From positions 1-36,607 of the forward strand of contig LYSV01000059.1 of assembly GCA_001657315.1 (NCBI GenBank): 36,607 bases of DNA. The letters are read 5' to 3'. Position numbers and translations under genes: made by a program. This DNA is from Flammeovirgaceae bacterium BBD 1991-12. Lineage in GTDB: Bacteria; Bacteroidota; Bacteroidia; Cytophagales; Cyclobacteriaceae. The notes beneath the pieces are model-generated. The model saw nothing but the letters and a program-made list of their open reading frames with translations, did no database searches and was not told where the DNA came from. Below are positions 14,701 to 22,733 of the stretch, one piece after another. Positions within the stretch are counted from its first letter, which is position 1. Every line of letters begins with the position of its first letter.

Positions 14701-16794
14701 ATGAAGAGATCATTGCCTTTGCTCCTGCTTTCCCTACTGTTATGTGGAGAATTACCGGGTCAGTCATTCAGCATATCGGATATGAACGAAATACTCTATG
14801 GCGTGGCCTACTACCCGGAATATATGCCCTACGACCGGCTGGAGGAAGATGTAAAGCTTATGAAGGAATGCGGCATCAATCTGGTGCGTATTGCAGAGTC
14901 CACCTGGGCGTATCAGGAGCCACAGGACGGAGTGTTCAATCTTGAATACATTGGCAGGGTACTGGATATAATGCATAAAAACAACATCCATGTCATTGTA
15001 GGTACGCCAACATATGCGATCCCCGCATGGATGGCAAGGAAGCACCCGGAAATACTGGTGGAGACAAAAAGCGGTAAAAGCACCTACGGTCCCCGTCAAA
15101 ATATGGACATTTCGCACCCTACGTACCGTTTCTATGCCGAACGTATTATTCGCAGGCTGATGGAATATGTTCACGATCATCCGGCTGTGATCGGCTATCA
15201 GGTAGACAATGAGACCAAACACTACCATACCGAGGGTGAAAACGTACAGCAGCAATTTGTCAAGCACCTGCAAATCAAATTTGACTCTCCTGCTCAGATG
15301 ACCAAGGCCTATGGACTAAACTACTGGAGCAATTCCGTATTTCACTGGGAGGACATGCCATCCACCACAGGGTCCATCAACGGAAGTCTTATTAATGAAT
15401 TCAAGACCTTTCAGCGCAGCCTGGTCACTGACTTTCTTGCATGGCAAGTCGGTATTGTCAATGAATATAAACGACCCGACCAGTTCGTGATGCAGAATTT
15501 TGATCTCGAATGGAGGGACGGCAGCTATGCCATCCAGCCTGATGTGGATCATTTTGAGGCCAGCCGACCGCTGGATATTGCCGGTATTGACATATACCAC
15601 AAAACACAGGATGATCTCGATGGTGTGACCATAGGGCTGGCCGGCGACCTGGCACGGTCCATGAAACAGGACAACTACCTGGTGGTAGAGACACAGGCGC
15701 AAAGTATATTGAATACAGCCAAACAAAAACTTCACTACCCCGGGCAGCTCCGCCTTCAGGCCTACAGCCACCTGGCTTCAGGCGCAAATATGGTCGCTTA
15801 CTGGCCGTGGCATTCCATTCATAATGCTGCTGAAACCTACTGGAAGGGGTTGCTTTCGCACGATATGGAGCCCAATCCTACTTTCCTGGAGGCGAAGCAG
15901 ATTGCTGCTGAATTCAAAAAGCTGCAAAAGCACCTCATCAACCTGAAAAAGGACAATGAAGTGGCCATCTACTTTAGCAATGAGTCCCTTTCAGCCCTGC
16001 AATGGTTCTATTTCAGCAAATCACTCAACTACAACGATATCGTCAGAACCTTCTATGAAATTCTTTTCAAGGCCAACATCGAATGTGATTTCATTGATCA
16101 TACGTCTACTGAACTTTCACAATACAAACTGATCCTGGTACCTCCGCTCTATGTAGTCAGTGATAGTGAATTGGCGAGACTCAATCAATTTGTGGAGAAC
16201 GGCGGTCATATTCTTTATACCTTTAAAAGCGGATTTTGCAATGAAAATGTGCAGGTGAGAACGGACCGCCAACCCGGACCCTTGAGAAAACCTGGGGGAT
16301 TCTCCTATCAGCAATTCACCAACATTGAAAAGCTGCCGTTAAAGGATAACCCTTTTAAAGTAGATGAAAATGACAATCATGTTTCCGTTTGGGCAGAGCT
16401 GCTCATTGCAGAAACCGCCGGGGTTGTGGCTTCCTATGATCATCCCCATTGGGGCAAATATGCTGCCATTACCAGGAATCGCTATGGCCGCGGAACGGTC
16501 ACCTACCTTGGCACGTGGCCTTCCCGAGCCATACTTAACAAGATCATCGACCAAGCGGTGGATGACGCAGGTCTATCCAAAAATTCAGGAAACATTGGGT
16601 TTCCCATCATCATCCGAAGCGGCCAGAATTCTCAAAAAAGGCGTATCCATTATTTGCTGAACTACTCATCCCAAACTCGGGTTTTCCGCTATCCTTTTGG
16701 TGAAGGGATTGAGCTTTTATCAGATAAAATGCTCAGAAGCAATGAAGAAGTAACGCTGAAACCCTGGGACCTGATGATTGTAGAGGAGAAGTAG
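14701..16794 (+). CDS. Secreted GH42 beta-galactosidase
   Basis: Retaining beta-galactosidase of family 42, expected to release galactose from galactan or galacto-oligosaccharide side chains. I take the ATG at 14701 because it begins a clean signal peptide (MKRSLPLLLLSLLLCGELPGQ) and is preceded by AAGAAG; the frame is open from 14569 but that extension is not signal-like. Motifs: LYGVAYYPEYMP near 28-39, acid/base E171 in YQVDNE, nucleophile E330 in LVVETQAQS, and the GANMVAYWPW block. The trimerisation-type domain follows at about 420-600. At 697 aa it has normal length. Many GH42 enzymes are cytoplasmic, so the export signal here suggests periplasmic trimming of imported oligosaccharides. 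It may have its own promoter in the 250-bp gap after uxuA. Confidence 0.93.
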   Translation: MKRSLPLLLLSLLLCGELPGQSFSISDMNEILYGVAYYPEYMPYDRLEEDVKLMKECGINLVRIAESTWAYQEPQDGVFNLEYIGRVLDIMHKNNIHVIVGTPTYAIPAWMARKHPEILVETKSGKSTYGPRQNMDISHPTYRFYAERIIRRLMEYVHDHPAVIGYQVDNETKHYHTEGENVQQQFVKHLQIKFDSPAQMTKAYGLNYWSNSVFHWEDMPSTTGSINGSLINEFKTFQRSLVTDFLAWQVGIVNEYKRPDQFVMQNFDLEWRDGSYAIQPDVDHFEASRPLDIAGIDIYHKTQDDLDGVTIGLAGDLARSMKQDNYLVVETQAQSILNTAKQKLHYPGQLRLQAYSHLASGANMVAYWPWHSIHNAAETYWKGLLSHDMEPNPTFLEAKQIAAEFKKLQKHLINLKKDNEVAIYFSNESLSALQWFYFSKSLNYNDIVRTFYEILFKANIECDFIDHTSTELSQYKLILVPPLYVVSDSELARLNQFVENGGHILYTFKSGFCNENVQVRTDRQPGPLRKPGGFSYQQFTNIEKLPLKDNPFKVDENDNHVSVWAELLIAETAGVVASYDHPHWGKYAAITRNRYGRGTVTYLGTWPSRAILNKIIDQAVDDAGLSKNSGNIGFPIIIRSGQNSQKRRIHYLLNYSSQTRVFRYPFGEGIELLSDKMLRSNEEVTLKPWDLMIVEEK

Positions 16795-16860
16795 TTACCA
16801 AAGCACCGGTGACGTAAAATAGATACTGCTCAAAATCAGATCTTTTCATTTCCCATCTAA

Positions 16861-17253
16861 TTAATATACCAGGTTAAGCTTTCTGGCCACCTGATTTAGT
16901 TTGGCATCTTTGCTCAAAAGCTTGTGATCATGCAGTTGACAAAGGGTAAGATACATACTGTCATAAACAGATATGTTATTGTCAAAAGCTAATTTTAATG
17001 CTTCGGCTATAAACCCGGATTGCTCAAAGAAATGGTCAATCGAGTTCATTCCCAAAAAAAGTAATTCCTGTGCCTTTTCTTTATCCAAACCTGCAAAATT
17101 CACATACTTCCAGAGCACATTGCCCAATTCAGCTATAAACAGCTCGGGCGCAATTACTGAGTCTGCCGAAGAGATCATTTCCATTGTTTCCTGCCCCTCC
17201 TTTTCATTCAAAAGAGCCGGAATGGTGGCACTGACATCCAAAACAATATTCAT
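16861..17253 (-). CDS. vapC: PIN-domain ribonuclease toxin (VapC family)
   Basis: Toxin of a type II toxin-antitoxin pair; PIN proteins cleave RNA with a Mg2+-bound acidic cluster. The four expected acidic residues are D6 (IVLDVS), E42 (FIAELGN), D98 (SVYDSMYL) and D116 (LLSKDAKL). The length of 130 aa is typical and the frame is intact. The start overlaps the end of the antitoxin gene by 4 bp (17250-17253), the classical translational coupling. The pair sits between two unrelated glycosidase genes and is probably a mobile insertion. Confidence 0.9.
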   Translation of the reverse strand: MNIVLDVSATIPALLNEKEGQETMEMISSADSVIAPELFIAELGNVLWKYVNFAGLDKEKAQELLFLGMNSIDHFFEQSGFIAEALKLAFDNNISVYDSMYLTLCQLHDHKLLSKDAKLNQVARKLNLVY

Positions 17254-17492
17254 GCGTCGCGGTCTTCACGTATTGCCTGAACAATATCGAAAGGCTTGCT
17301 TAATTTTATCTTCATGTCCATCATGTGTCTCATGGCTTCTTTCCTTCTTTCTCTTGGATCGGGGTCAGCGGAAAGGGCCTTTTCCAGCAGCACTACTACC
17401 TGCTGTGCTATACTTCTCCTTTCTTTTTCAGCCCGGTGCTTCAATTGATCGTAAATGGGCTGTGGAAGATTTCTTACCTGTATGGTAGGCAT
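17250..17492 (-). CDS. FitA/VapB-type antitoxin with ribbon-helix-helix domain
   Basis: 80-aa antitoxin of the downstream VapC toxin. Residues 1-45 fit the FitA-like ribbon-helix-helix pattern: a short N-terminal strand (TIQVRNLP), then two helices (IYDQLKHRAEKERRS, IAQQVVVLLEKAL). The charged C-terminal tail (about 46-80) would wrap the toxin. It should repress its own promoter together with the toxin; the palindrome at 17520-17531 just upstream is the likely operator. Confidence 0.88.
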   Translation of the reverse strand: MPTIQVRNLPQPIYDQLKHRAEKERRSIAQQVVVLLEKALSADPDPRERRKEAMRHMMDMKIKLSKPFDIVQAIREDRDA

Positions 17493-17505
17493 TTTTCTTT
17501 TTTAG

Positions 17506-17531
17506 CAAAAATAATGCATAATGCATGCATT
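17506..17531 (-). promoter_or_regulatory. Antitoxin-toxin promoter -7 element and operator palindrome
   Basis: On the minus strand TATTTTTG (17506-17513) fits the Bacteroidota -7 consensus TAnnTTTG and lies 14 bp before the antitoxin start, giving a very short A-rich leader. Immediately upstream is the perfect palindrome AATGCATGCATT (17520-17531), with a further ATGCAT at 17514-17519. An RHH antitoxin bound there would cover the promoter. I did not find a convincing -33 TTTG. Confidence 0.55.
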
Positions 17532-17644
17532 TTAATGAAAAATGCCTAATAATTTACACCCTCTGTTTATGTACCTGATATATATATAGATTTCCAATCA
17601 TCCTACAGTTGGTGATTTTCATTGTAAATCACAGATGTACGGAA

Positions 17645-17767
17645 TCACCCTGTGGCCTCAGCGACAAAATTTGATTGATTAGCAAGAGTTAATGTACAAC
17701 TTATCCCGAGTGGGTCATTTCTTGTCAATACCAATGAGCAAGTATTGGTATCCATCAGTATATCCAT
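17645..17767 (-). pseudogene. Possible remnant of a second PIN/VapC gene (40 codons)
   Basis: A short minus-strand frame begins MDILMDTNTCSLVL and stops after 40 residues. The opening hydrophobic strand ending in (L/M)DTN is how VapC-type PIN domains usually begin, but nothing after residue 20 resembles the rest of the fold. It lies beside an intact vapC, so a decayed relative is conceivable. With so short a match chance cannot be excluded. Confidence 0.2.
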
Positions 17768-17812
17768 GACCTTAGGCGAGGAATTTGTAGTCGTAGTCGA
17801 TATCATAAGTGT

Positions 17813-19621
17813 TCAAAATCCTGAAACCCTTACCAACCCCACTTCAGGCATTCGGATCCTCAAAGGTTCTCCGGCATAATCGATCTCTGTTTGTGAGACA
17901 GGTTGTCCCTTACTATCGAAGATCTCTATGGATACACTTTTTCCAAAAGAATCCCCAGGGTCAAAATAGAGAGTAGGCTTAAAGGTAGCATTTATGATGT
18001 CTATCTTTTTCACTAAAGGATGTAGTGGTGCTACTACTTCTTTGCCGTATAGGGCACTGATCTGTGCATTCTCATTGTAGGTATGCAGTGCTGTATAGTT
18101 TTCCCCCGGGCCATCCGCCAGGAAGTTTTCACTCATAAGAAGTGGCCTGTTTTCCGTCCAGTAATCCAGCCAGAACCCCAACATCTGCATATGATCTTTG
18201 GGAATAGAATCCAGCTTAACAGAGATCTGCGGAACACTGAAAATACCGTTCAGTAGTTGAAGAGCGGCATCATCCACTGACTCTTCCGTATGCCACTTGA
18301 GCATATCCGAATGTGTTGCCAGGCCCGGCGAGGCCAGCCTTATCTTGCTGGTATAGATGCGGTTGGCTATCTCCATATTGAAGTTATCAATAGCACGGAA
18401 CATGTTGGCGTACTGTTGAGTGACCGGATTGATATGGGGCTGGCGGAATTCAAGAAGTACATCCTCGTTTATAGCGGAAAGGCGCCGATAGATCTGTTGA
18501 AGCCAATGAGCTGTGGCATTATCAATGGAGGCAAAGTCCCTGCCCCTCATCTTGTCGTTCGGTGTGTCCTCATCAGGGTACATTTTGGACATAAAGTCGA
18601 GCTTAAAACCATCCAGTCCCCATTCCTGCATAGCGGTCTCCAGTATTGCCAGCAGATGTTCCCGCACTTCGGGGTACCTGGGATCATAGATCATGGTCAT
18701 GCCATCCTTCCTGAGGAATTTACCCTCAAACCGGGTGGCCGCCTCGGAATGTACTCCGGCCATGGAAATGGTATACCACAACATTACTTTCATTCCCATA
18801 TCCCGTATCTTTTCTACCATTTGCTTCATGTTTGTCAGACGCTCCGGCCTGTAATCCCCTACTGTGGAAAAGTTGACCTCGTTGTCAAGGGTCATCCAGC
18901 CGGCATCAATGATGATCCCTTCCATGCCCAGCGATTTTGCAATACGGCATTCCCGGATCAGCTCATTCTCCGTTAGCTGATAATGAAAGTTGTACCAGGT
19001 GGAGTACCACGGGGCCAGAGTAGCTTCCGGGACTGGTGCAGGTGGGTAATATTGTCGCCACCAGTGAGCCATATCCGCCAGAGCCTTTTCATAGCGTATA
19101 TCCCGAAGGTCAAACCGTATGTCTACACTGTACTCCGTTACCCTCTTTTGAGGTGGCTTATCTTTGAAGAAATCAATGGATACATAAAACGTGGCATCCT
19201 CCTCGCTCAGCCGGTTGGCTATTACCAGTGTATTTTGGTTATCGGAAACACCGAAGGTAAAACGGTTATGATCCTTCTTGCCGATGTAGGAGAGCAGTGC
19301 AAGGTTCCCTCCCACACGTGAGTGCATCCTGAGATTGTAATTGGATCTGCCGGAGTTGAACCGGTTATCCCAGATGGAATAGATCTCTTTAGAAGCGACG
19401 CTCCATTGTACTGTAAATCCCGGAACGACGGCTGGCTGCTCAGATCGCAGTTTTAAGCTCAGCATGTACACATCCCTTTCAGGATTTTTTACCTCTTTGT
19501 GCAACTCAAAGGGGCCAAAATCCCCTGCTACCGAAATCTTATCAGGATCAAACCACTGAGCGAGTAGTGTGAATGGAAGGCTACAAATGAATGTAATGAC
19601 ATATACGGGAACTTTCAACAT
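17813..19621 (-). CDS. Secreted GH36-like (clan GH-D) alpha-galactosidase
   Basis: Retaining alpha-galactosidase or related clan-D enzyme, exported by a signal peptide (residues 1-22, cleavage near LLAQ). After an N-terminal beta-sandwich (about 23-190) comes a TIM barrel (about 200-500) with IIIDAGW (236-242), the nucleophile D342 in GFKLDFM and a probable acid/base D412 in AIDNFN, followed by a short C-terminal beta domain. The usual GH36 block with Cys and Gly before the acid/base is replaced by EFRQPH, so it is a diverged member and could act on another alpha-linked sugar. 602 aa is somewhat shorter than classic GH36 enzymes. It faces away from the FMN-dehydrogenase gene across about 180 bp. 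Confidence 0.82.
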   Translation of the reverse strand: MLKVPVYVITFICSLPFTLLAQWFDPDKISVAGDFGPFELHKEVKNPERDVYMLSLKLRSEQPAVVPGFTVQWSVASKEIYSIWDNRFNSGRSNYNLRMHSRVGGNLALLSYIGKKDHNRFTFGVSDNQNTLVIANRLSEEDATFYVSIDFFKDKPPQKRVTEYSVDIRFDLRDIRYEKALADMAHWWRQYYPPAPVPEATLAPWYSTWYNFHYQLTENELIRECRIAKSLGMEGIIIDAGWMTLDNEVNFSTVGDYRPERLTNMKQMVEKIRDMGMKVMLWYTISMAGVHSEAATRFEGKFLRKDGMTMIYDPRYPEVREHLLAILETAMQEWGLDGFKLDFMSKMYPDEDTPNDKMRGRDFASIDNATAHWLQQIYRRLSAINEDVLLEFRQPHINPVTQQYANMFRAIDNFNMEIANRIYTSKIRLASPGLATHSDMLKWHTEESVDDAALQLLNGIFSVPQISVKLDSIPKDHMQMLGFWLDYWTENRPLLMSENFLADGPGENYTALHTYNENAQISALYGKEVVAPLHPLVKKIDIINATFKPTLYFDPGDSFGKSVSIEIFDSKGQPVSQTEIDYAGEPLRIRMPEVGLVRVSGF

Positions 19622-19740
19622 CTTTGTGAATCTCTTTATGGTAAGAGAAAATCATTGATGTTTCTTAATCATATCCTTCCACTTTTTTACCCCTGAAACA
19701 GAAATAGCCGGAATTCGTCCGGCAGCAAGGCACTACAGGA

Positions 19741-19771
19741 TTGTTTTGGGTATCAATACCTGCTAACTTTA
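19741..19771 (+). promoter_or_regulatory. Candidate promoter of the alpha-hydroxy-acid dehydrogenase gene
   Basis: TTG at 19741-19743 and TAACTTTA at 19764-19771, 20 bp apart, approximate the Bacteroidota promoter pattern TTG-N19-21-TAnnTTTG, with one mismatch in the -7 element. The start codon is about 30 bp downstream. The near-palindrome GGTAT-CA-ATACC (19749-19760) sits between the two elements and could be an operator. Pattern match only. Confidence 0.35.
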
Positions 19772-19800
19772 GCCATTGAACTCCATGATGTTTTTATCTG

Positions 19801-20961
19801 ATGAACGATATTGTTAAGCAAGACTTTGATCCCCACTACCCTTCTGTAAATGATCTCAAAAAGAAGGCTTCTTCCCGTATTCCAAAATTTGCGTTTGAGT
19901 ACCTGATCGGTGGCTGCAATGAAGATATAAATCTGGCCAGAAACAAATCGGATATTCAGCAAATTGAGCTTATGCCTCATTATCTCAAAAAGCCTGTTTC
20001 CTCCAGCCTGAAGAAGGAATTGTTCGGGCATGTATATGATGCTCCTTTCGGGATCGCACCCATCGGTCTCCAGGGGCTGATCTGGCCCAACTCGCCCGAG
20101 ATACTTGCCCGGGCAGCCTTGAGACACAACATACCGTTTATTCTAAGCACGGTAACGACCAGCAGTATCGAACGTGCAGCCGAACTGTCCGAAGGCAGGG
20201 CCTGGTTCCAGCTTTACCATCCAGCGGAGGACAAGGTCAGAGACAGCATTATTAACAGGGCCCAGGCCGCTCAGTGCCCGGTCCTGGTACTACTGGCTGA
20301 CGTTCCTACCTTTGGGTTCAGACCAAGAGATATACGCAACGGCCTGGCCATGCCTCCGAAAATGTCAGCAAAAAACTTTCTGCAGATCGCTACCAAACCA
20401 GGATGGGCTGTAAAGACGCTTATTCATGGACAACCCAACTTTGCAACACTGAAACCCTATATGCCCAAAAACCTGAACCTGAAAAGACTGGGGCAGTTCA
20501 TGGACCAGACCTTTGAAGGGCGGCTAACGGAAGAAAAAATTGCTCCTATCCGTGACATGTGGAAGGGTAAGCTTATCATAAAGGGTATTGTCAACGAAAA
20601 GGATGCAGAGAAGGCAATTGCACTGGGTGTGGATGGCATCATTGTTTCCAACCATGGTGGAAGGCAACTTGATGCCGGCCAGTCCTCAATCAGGCCTATG
20701 ATCCACCTTGCTGCCAAATATGGTGACAGGCTTACTGTAATGATGGATGGTGGGATACGATCAGGACCGGATGTGGCACGTACCATGGCCAGTGGGTCCC
20801 GGTTCACCTTTATGGGCCGGCCGTTCATGTATGGAGTTGGAGCACTGGGAAGCAAGGGAGGGGATCATACCATTGCCATGCTGAAAATGCAGTTGCAGCA
20901 GGTGATGGAACAGCTTTGCTGTGAAAATGTAACGGACCTTCCGGAACACCTCATTACCTGA
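19801..20961 (+). CDS. FMN-dependent alpha-hydroxy-acid dehydrogenase (LldD/glycolate oxidase family)
   Basis: FMN flavoprotein oxidising an L-2-hydroxy acid (lactate, glycolate or similar) to the 2-oxo acid. The family blocks are present in order: FEYLIGGCNED near 33-43, PFGIAPIGLQGL, WFQLYHP with the substrate Tyr, LLADVPTFGFRPRDIRN with Asp and Arg, LIIKGIV with the FMN-binding Lys, the active-site VSNHGGRQLD with H285 and R288, and DGGIRSGPDVARTMASG plus FMGRPFMYG for FMN phosphate binding. 386 aa is normal and there is no signal peptide, so it is cytoplasmic or peripheral to the inner membrane. It is monocistronic, with a hairpin terminator after it. Substrate cannot be decided. Confidence 0.92.
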   Translation: MNDIVKQDFDPHYPSVNDLKKKASSRIPKFAFEYLIGGCNEDINLARNKSDIQQIELMPHYLKKPVSSSLKKELFGHVYDAPFGIAPIGLQGLIWPNSPEILARAALRHNIPFILSTVTTSSIERAAELSEGRAWFQLYHPAEDKVRDSIINRAQAAQCPVLVLLADVPTFGFRPRDIRNGLAMPPKMSAKNFLQIATKPGWAVKTLIHGQPNFATLKPYMPKNLNLKRLGQFMDQTFEGRLTEEKIAPIRDMWKGKLIIKGIVNEKDAEKAIALGVDGIIVSNHGGRQLDAGQSSIRPMIHLAAKYGDRLTVMMDGGIRSGPDVARTMASGSRFTFMGRPFMYGVGALGSKGGDHTIAMLKMQLQQVMEQLCCENVTDLPEHLIT

Positions 20962-20998
20962 CTCAAAACAGCAGGAAATAAGTTTTTTTTGCTCCCAC

Positions 20999-21025
20999 CC
21001 TTGTTTCTGAAAGAATGAAACAAGG
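20999..21025 (+). terminator. Rho-independent-type terminator
   Basis: Arms CCTTGTTTC (20999-21007) and GAAACAAGG (21017-21025) are perfectly complementary around a 9-nt loop and are followed by a short T-rich stretch. The hairpin lies about 40 bp after the dehydrogenase stop codon. Confidence 0.6.
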
Positions 21026-21102
21026 CTTTTCCAACATCTTTCCTGTGCATTCTTGAGGCAAACGAGAACGATTTGCCATGACATGAAGCTATTGATCATC
21101 GA

Positions 21103-21116
21103 CTTTACCGGTAAAG
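21103..21116. promoter_or_regulatory. 14-bp perfect palindrome, candidate operator
   Basis: CTTTACCGGTAAAG reads the same on both strands and lies 62 bp upstream of the GH140-like gene, in the position of a regulator site. The half-site CCGGTAAAG recurs at 4278-4286, about 72 bp upstream of the GH3 gene, though without a full palindrome there. Confidence 0.4.
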
Positions 21117-21178
21117 GTGATGAGAAATATGTCATTTGTCTTCTCACTTAAATACTGAACCTTACACATGGCTTAGAT

Positions 21179-22543
21179 ATGAGAAAACACCTGATCATTT
21201 TGCTTGTCCTGATAATACCGGCGACAGGCATGTCACAATCATTAGCAGTCAGTGAAAACGGCCGGTACATCCAGGATACATCAGGCAAGCCTTTTTTTTA
21301 CCTTGGAGACACGGCATGGGAGTTGTTTCACCGGCTTGACCGGGAAGAAGCTGCGGAATATCTGAAGAACCGGGCGGATAAAGGTTTTACGGTGATACAG
21401 GCTGTGGTACTGGCCGAACTTGACGGATTGAAAACACCCAATGCCTATGGAGAGCTTCCTCTGAAAGATCTTGACCCAGGGAAGCCCAATGAGGCATATT
21501 TTGAACATGTAGACTATATTGTCGATCAGGCAACAGCATCAGGTTTGTATATAGGCATGCTACCTACCTGGGGGGATAAATTTTACAAATTATGGGGTGT
21601 AGGCCCTGAAGTGTTTACCAAAGAAAATGCACGGATTTTCGGAGAGTTTTTAGGGAAAAGATACAAGGATGCTCCCATCATCTGGATACTGGGGGGTGAC
21701 AGAAATCCGGCAAACGAGGAGGACATGGCCATCGTCAGAGCCATGGCAGAAGGGTTGAGGAACGGTGACAAAGGTGCTCATCTGATGACCTACCACCCAC
21801 AGGGCGGAGCCAGCTCTACTGATTTTTTCAATGAAGACGAATGGCTGGATCTCAATATGTTCCAATCAGGGCATTGGTCACGTTATTTTGAAAACTACGA
21901 ATTCACATGGGCAGGTTACAAAAACGAACCTGCACGGCCTGTTTTGGATAGCGAGCCCTGCTATGAGGACCATCCGATCAACTGGAGAGCCGAAAACGGA
22001 TGGTTTGATGCTTTTGACAGCAGAAAACGGGGTTACTGGTCCATGCTGTCCGGTGCATGCGGACATACGTACGGTAATCATAACATATGGCAAATGTGGA
22101 CGGAGGGCAGAGATCCGGTTTCCGCTGCACGTACTCCCTGGCAGCAGTCGCTCAACCAGCCGGGAGCCTTTCAGGCTGGCTATATGCGTGATCTTTTTGA
22201 ATCACGTCCGTGGCACCTGCTCATCCCGGACAGATCATTGATCACCAGGGGTCCTAATACTGACGGCCGGGAGATTGTGGCGGCAGTCGCCGGAGATGGG
22301 GGTTTCCTGTTTGCCTATACACCTCATGGCAGTAGATTTACAGTAGACTTAAGTAAGATCAGAGGTACAAAAATCAGGGTCTGGTGGTATAATCCGCTAA
22401 TAGGTGAAGCCATTCCATTGGGTACGTTTGATAAGACGGAATACTATGAGGCGGACCCTCCATCCGATGAAAAGAGGGGAAACGACTGGGTGTTGGTCAT
22501 CGACAATGCAGTCATGAATTTCACAACACCAGGAAACAGGTAG
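21179..22543 (+). CDS. Secreted GH140-like glycosidase (DUF4038 plus C-terminal beta domain), apiosidase candidate
   Basis: Exported 454-aa protein with a signal peptide to MSQ (18-20). The catalytic barrel (about 22-350) is the DUF4038 type that founded family GH140, whose characterised member removes apiose-linked side chains from rhamnogalacturonan II. Family features visible are the opening GRYIQDTSGKPFFYLGDTAWELFHRL, PIIWILGGDRNP with a probable catalytic D174, and VLDSEPCYEDHP with a probable E259. A C-terminal domain of about 90 residues (from TRGPNTDGREIVAA) matches the beta-sandwich that usually follows DUF4038. Relatives of DUF4038 can act on other sugars, so apiosidase activity is inference. 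The gene appears monocistronic. Confidence 0.85.
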   Translation: MRKHLIILLVLIIPATGMSQSLAVSENGRYIQDTSGKPFFYLGDTAWELFHRLDREEAAEYLKNRADKGFTVIQAVVLAELDGLKTPNAYGELPLKDLDPGKPNEAYFEHVDYIVDQATASGLYIGMLPTWGDKFYKLWGVGPEVFTKENARIFGEFLGKRYKDAPIIWILGGDRNPANEEDMAIVRAMAEGLRNGDKGAHLMTYHPQGGASSTDFFNEDEWLDLNMFQSGHWSRYFENYEFTWAGYKNEPARPVLDSEPCYEDHPINWRAENGWFDAFDSRKRGYWSMLSGACGHTYGNHNIWQMWTEGRDPVSAARTPWQQSLNQPGAFQAGYMRDLFESRPWHLLIPDRSLITRGPNTDGREIVAAVAGDGGFLFAYTPHGSRFTVDLSKIRGTKIRVWWYNPLIGEAIPLGTFDKTEYYEADPPSDEKRGNDWVLVIDNAVMNFTTPGNR

Positions 22544-22639
22544 TACTACGCTCCTACTGTATTGATCTTTAAAATACCATTACGTTCAATTGTCTCCATA
22601 AAAGTTCTGAAGATATTTTTGGAAATATCATGTTTTAAT

Positions 22640-22715
22640 ATGATAATTGTATTTATCGCTTAATTATGTGATAATTCATTTAATCACGAAATATTGTGAT
22701 ATTTTATATTATCAC
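22640..22715 (+). promoter_or_regulatory. Array of GTGAT-N10-ATCAC dyads at exact 28-bp spacing upstream of satD
   Basis: Two perfect dyads, GTGAT-N10-ATCAC, occupy 22668-22687 and 22696-22715; the second extends to TGTGATA/TATCACA. Exactly 28 bp upstream, 22640-22659 reads ATGAT-N10-ATCGC (one mismatch per half-site), and 22612-22631 reads GATAT-N10-ATCAT, a weak fourth copy. The last dyad ends 9 bp before the AGGA ribosome-binding site (22724-22727) of satD. The array looks like a cooperative operator; SatD itself, with a C-terminal HTH, is the obvious candidate ligand. Confidence 0.7.
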
Positions 22716-22733
22716 ATCTCAGCAGGATAATGT

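Larger units (their letters stand above)
17493..17812. other. 320-bp gap with dyads and a possible gene remnant
   Basis: No complete gene fits here. Besides the toxin-antitoxin promoter the gap holds the dyad GTGATTT-N7-AAATCAC (17612-17632), the dyad ATACCAAT-N8-ATTGGTAT (17728-17751) and a short TATATATATA run near 17580. A possible PIN-gene remnant on the minus strand is listed separately. Confidence 0.5.

Noticed and set aside
17580-17590. TATATATATA run as a promoter
   Set aside because: Does not match the Bacteroidota TAnnTTTG element and is not positioned before a start codon.
20457-20855. Antisense open frame within the FMN dehydrogenase gene
   Set aside because: It has no recognisable motif or start context and overlaps a gene with clear family signatures; it is a shadow frame.
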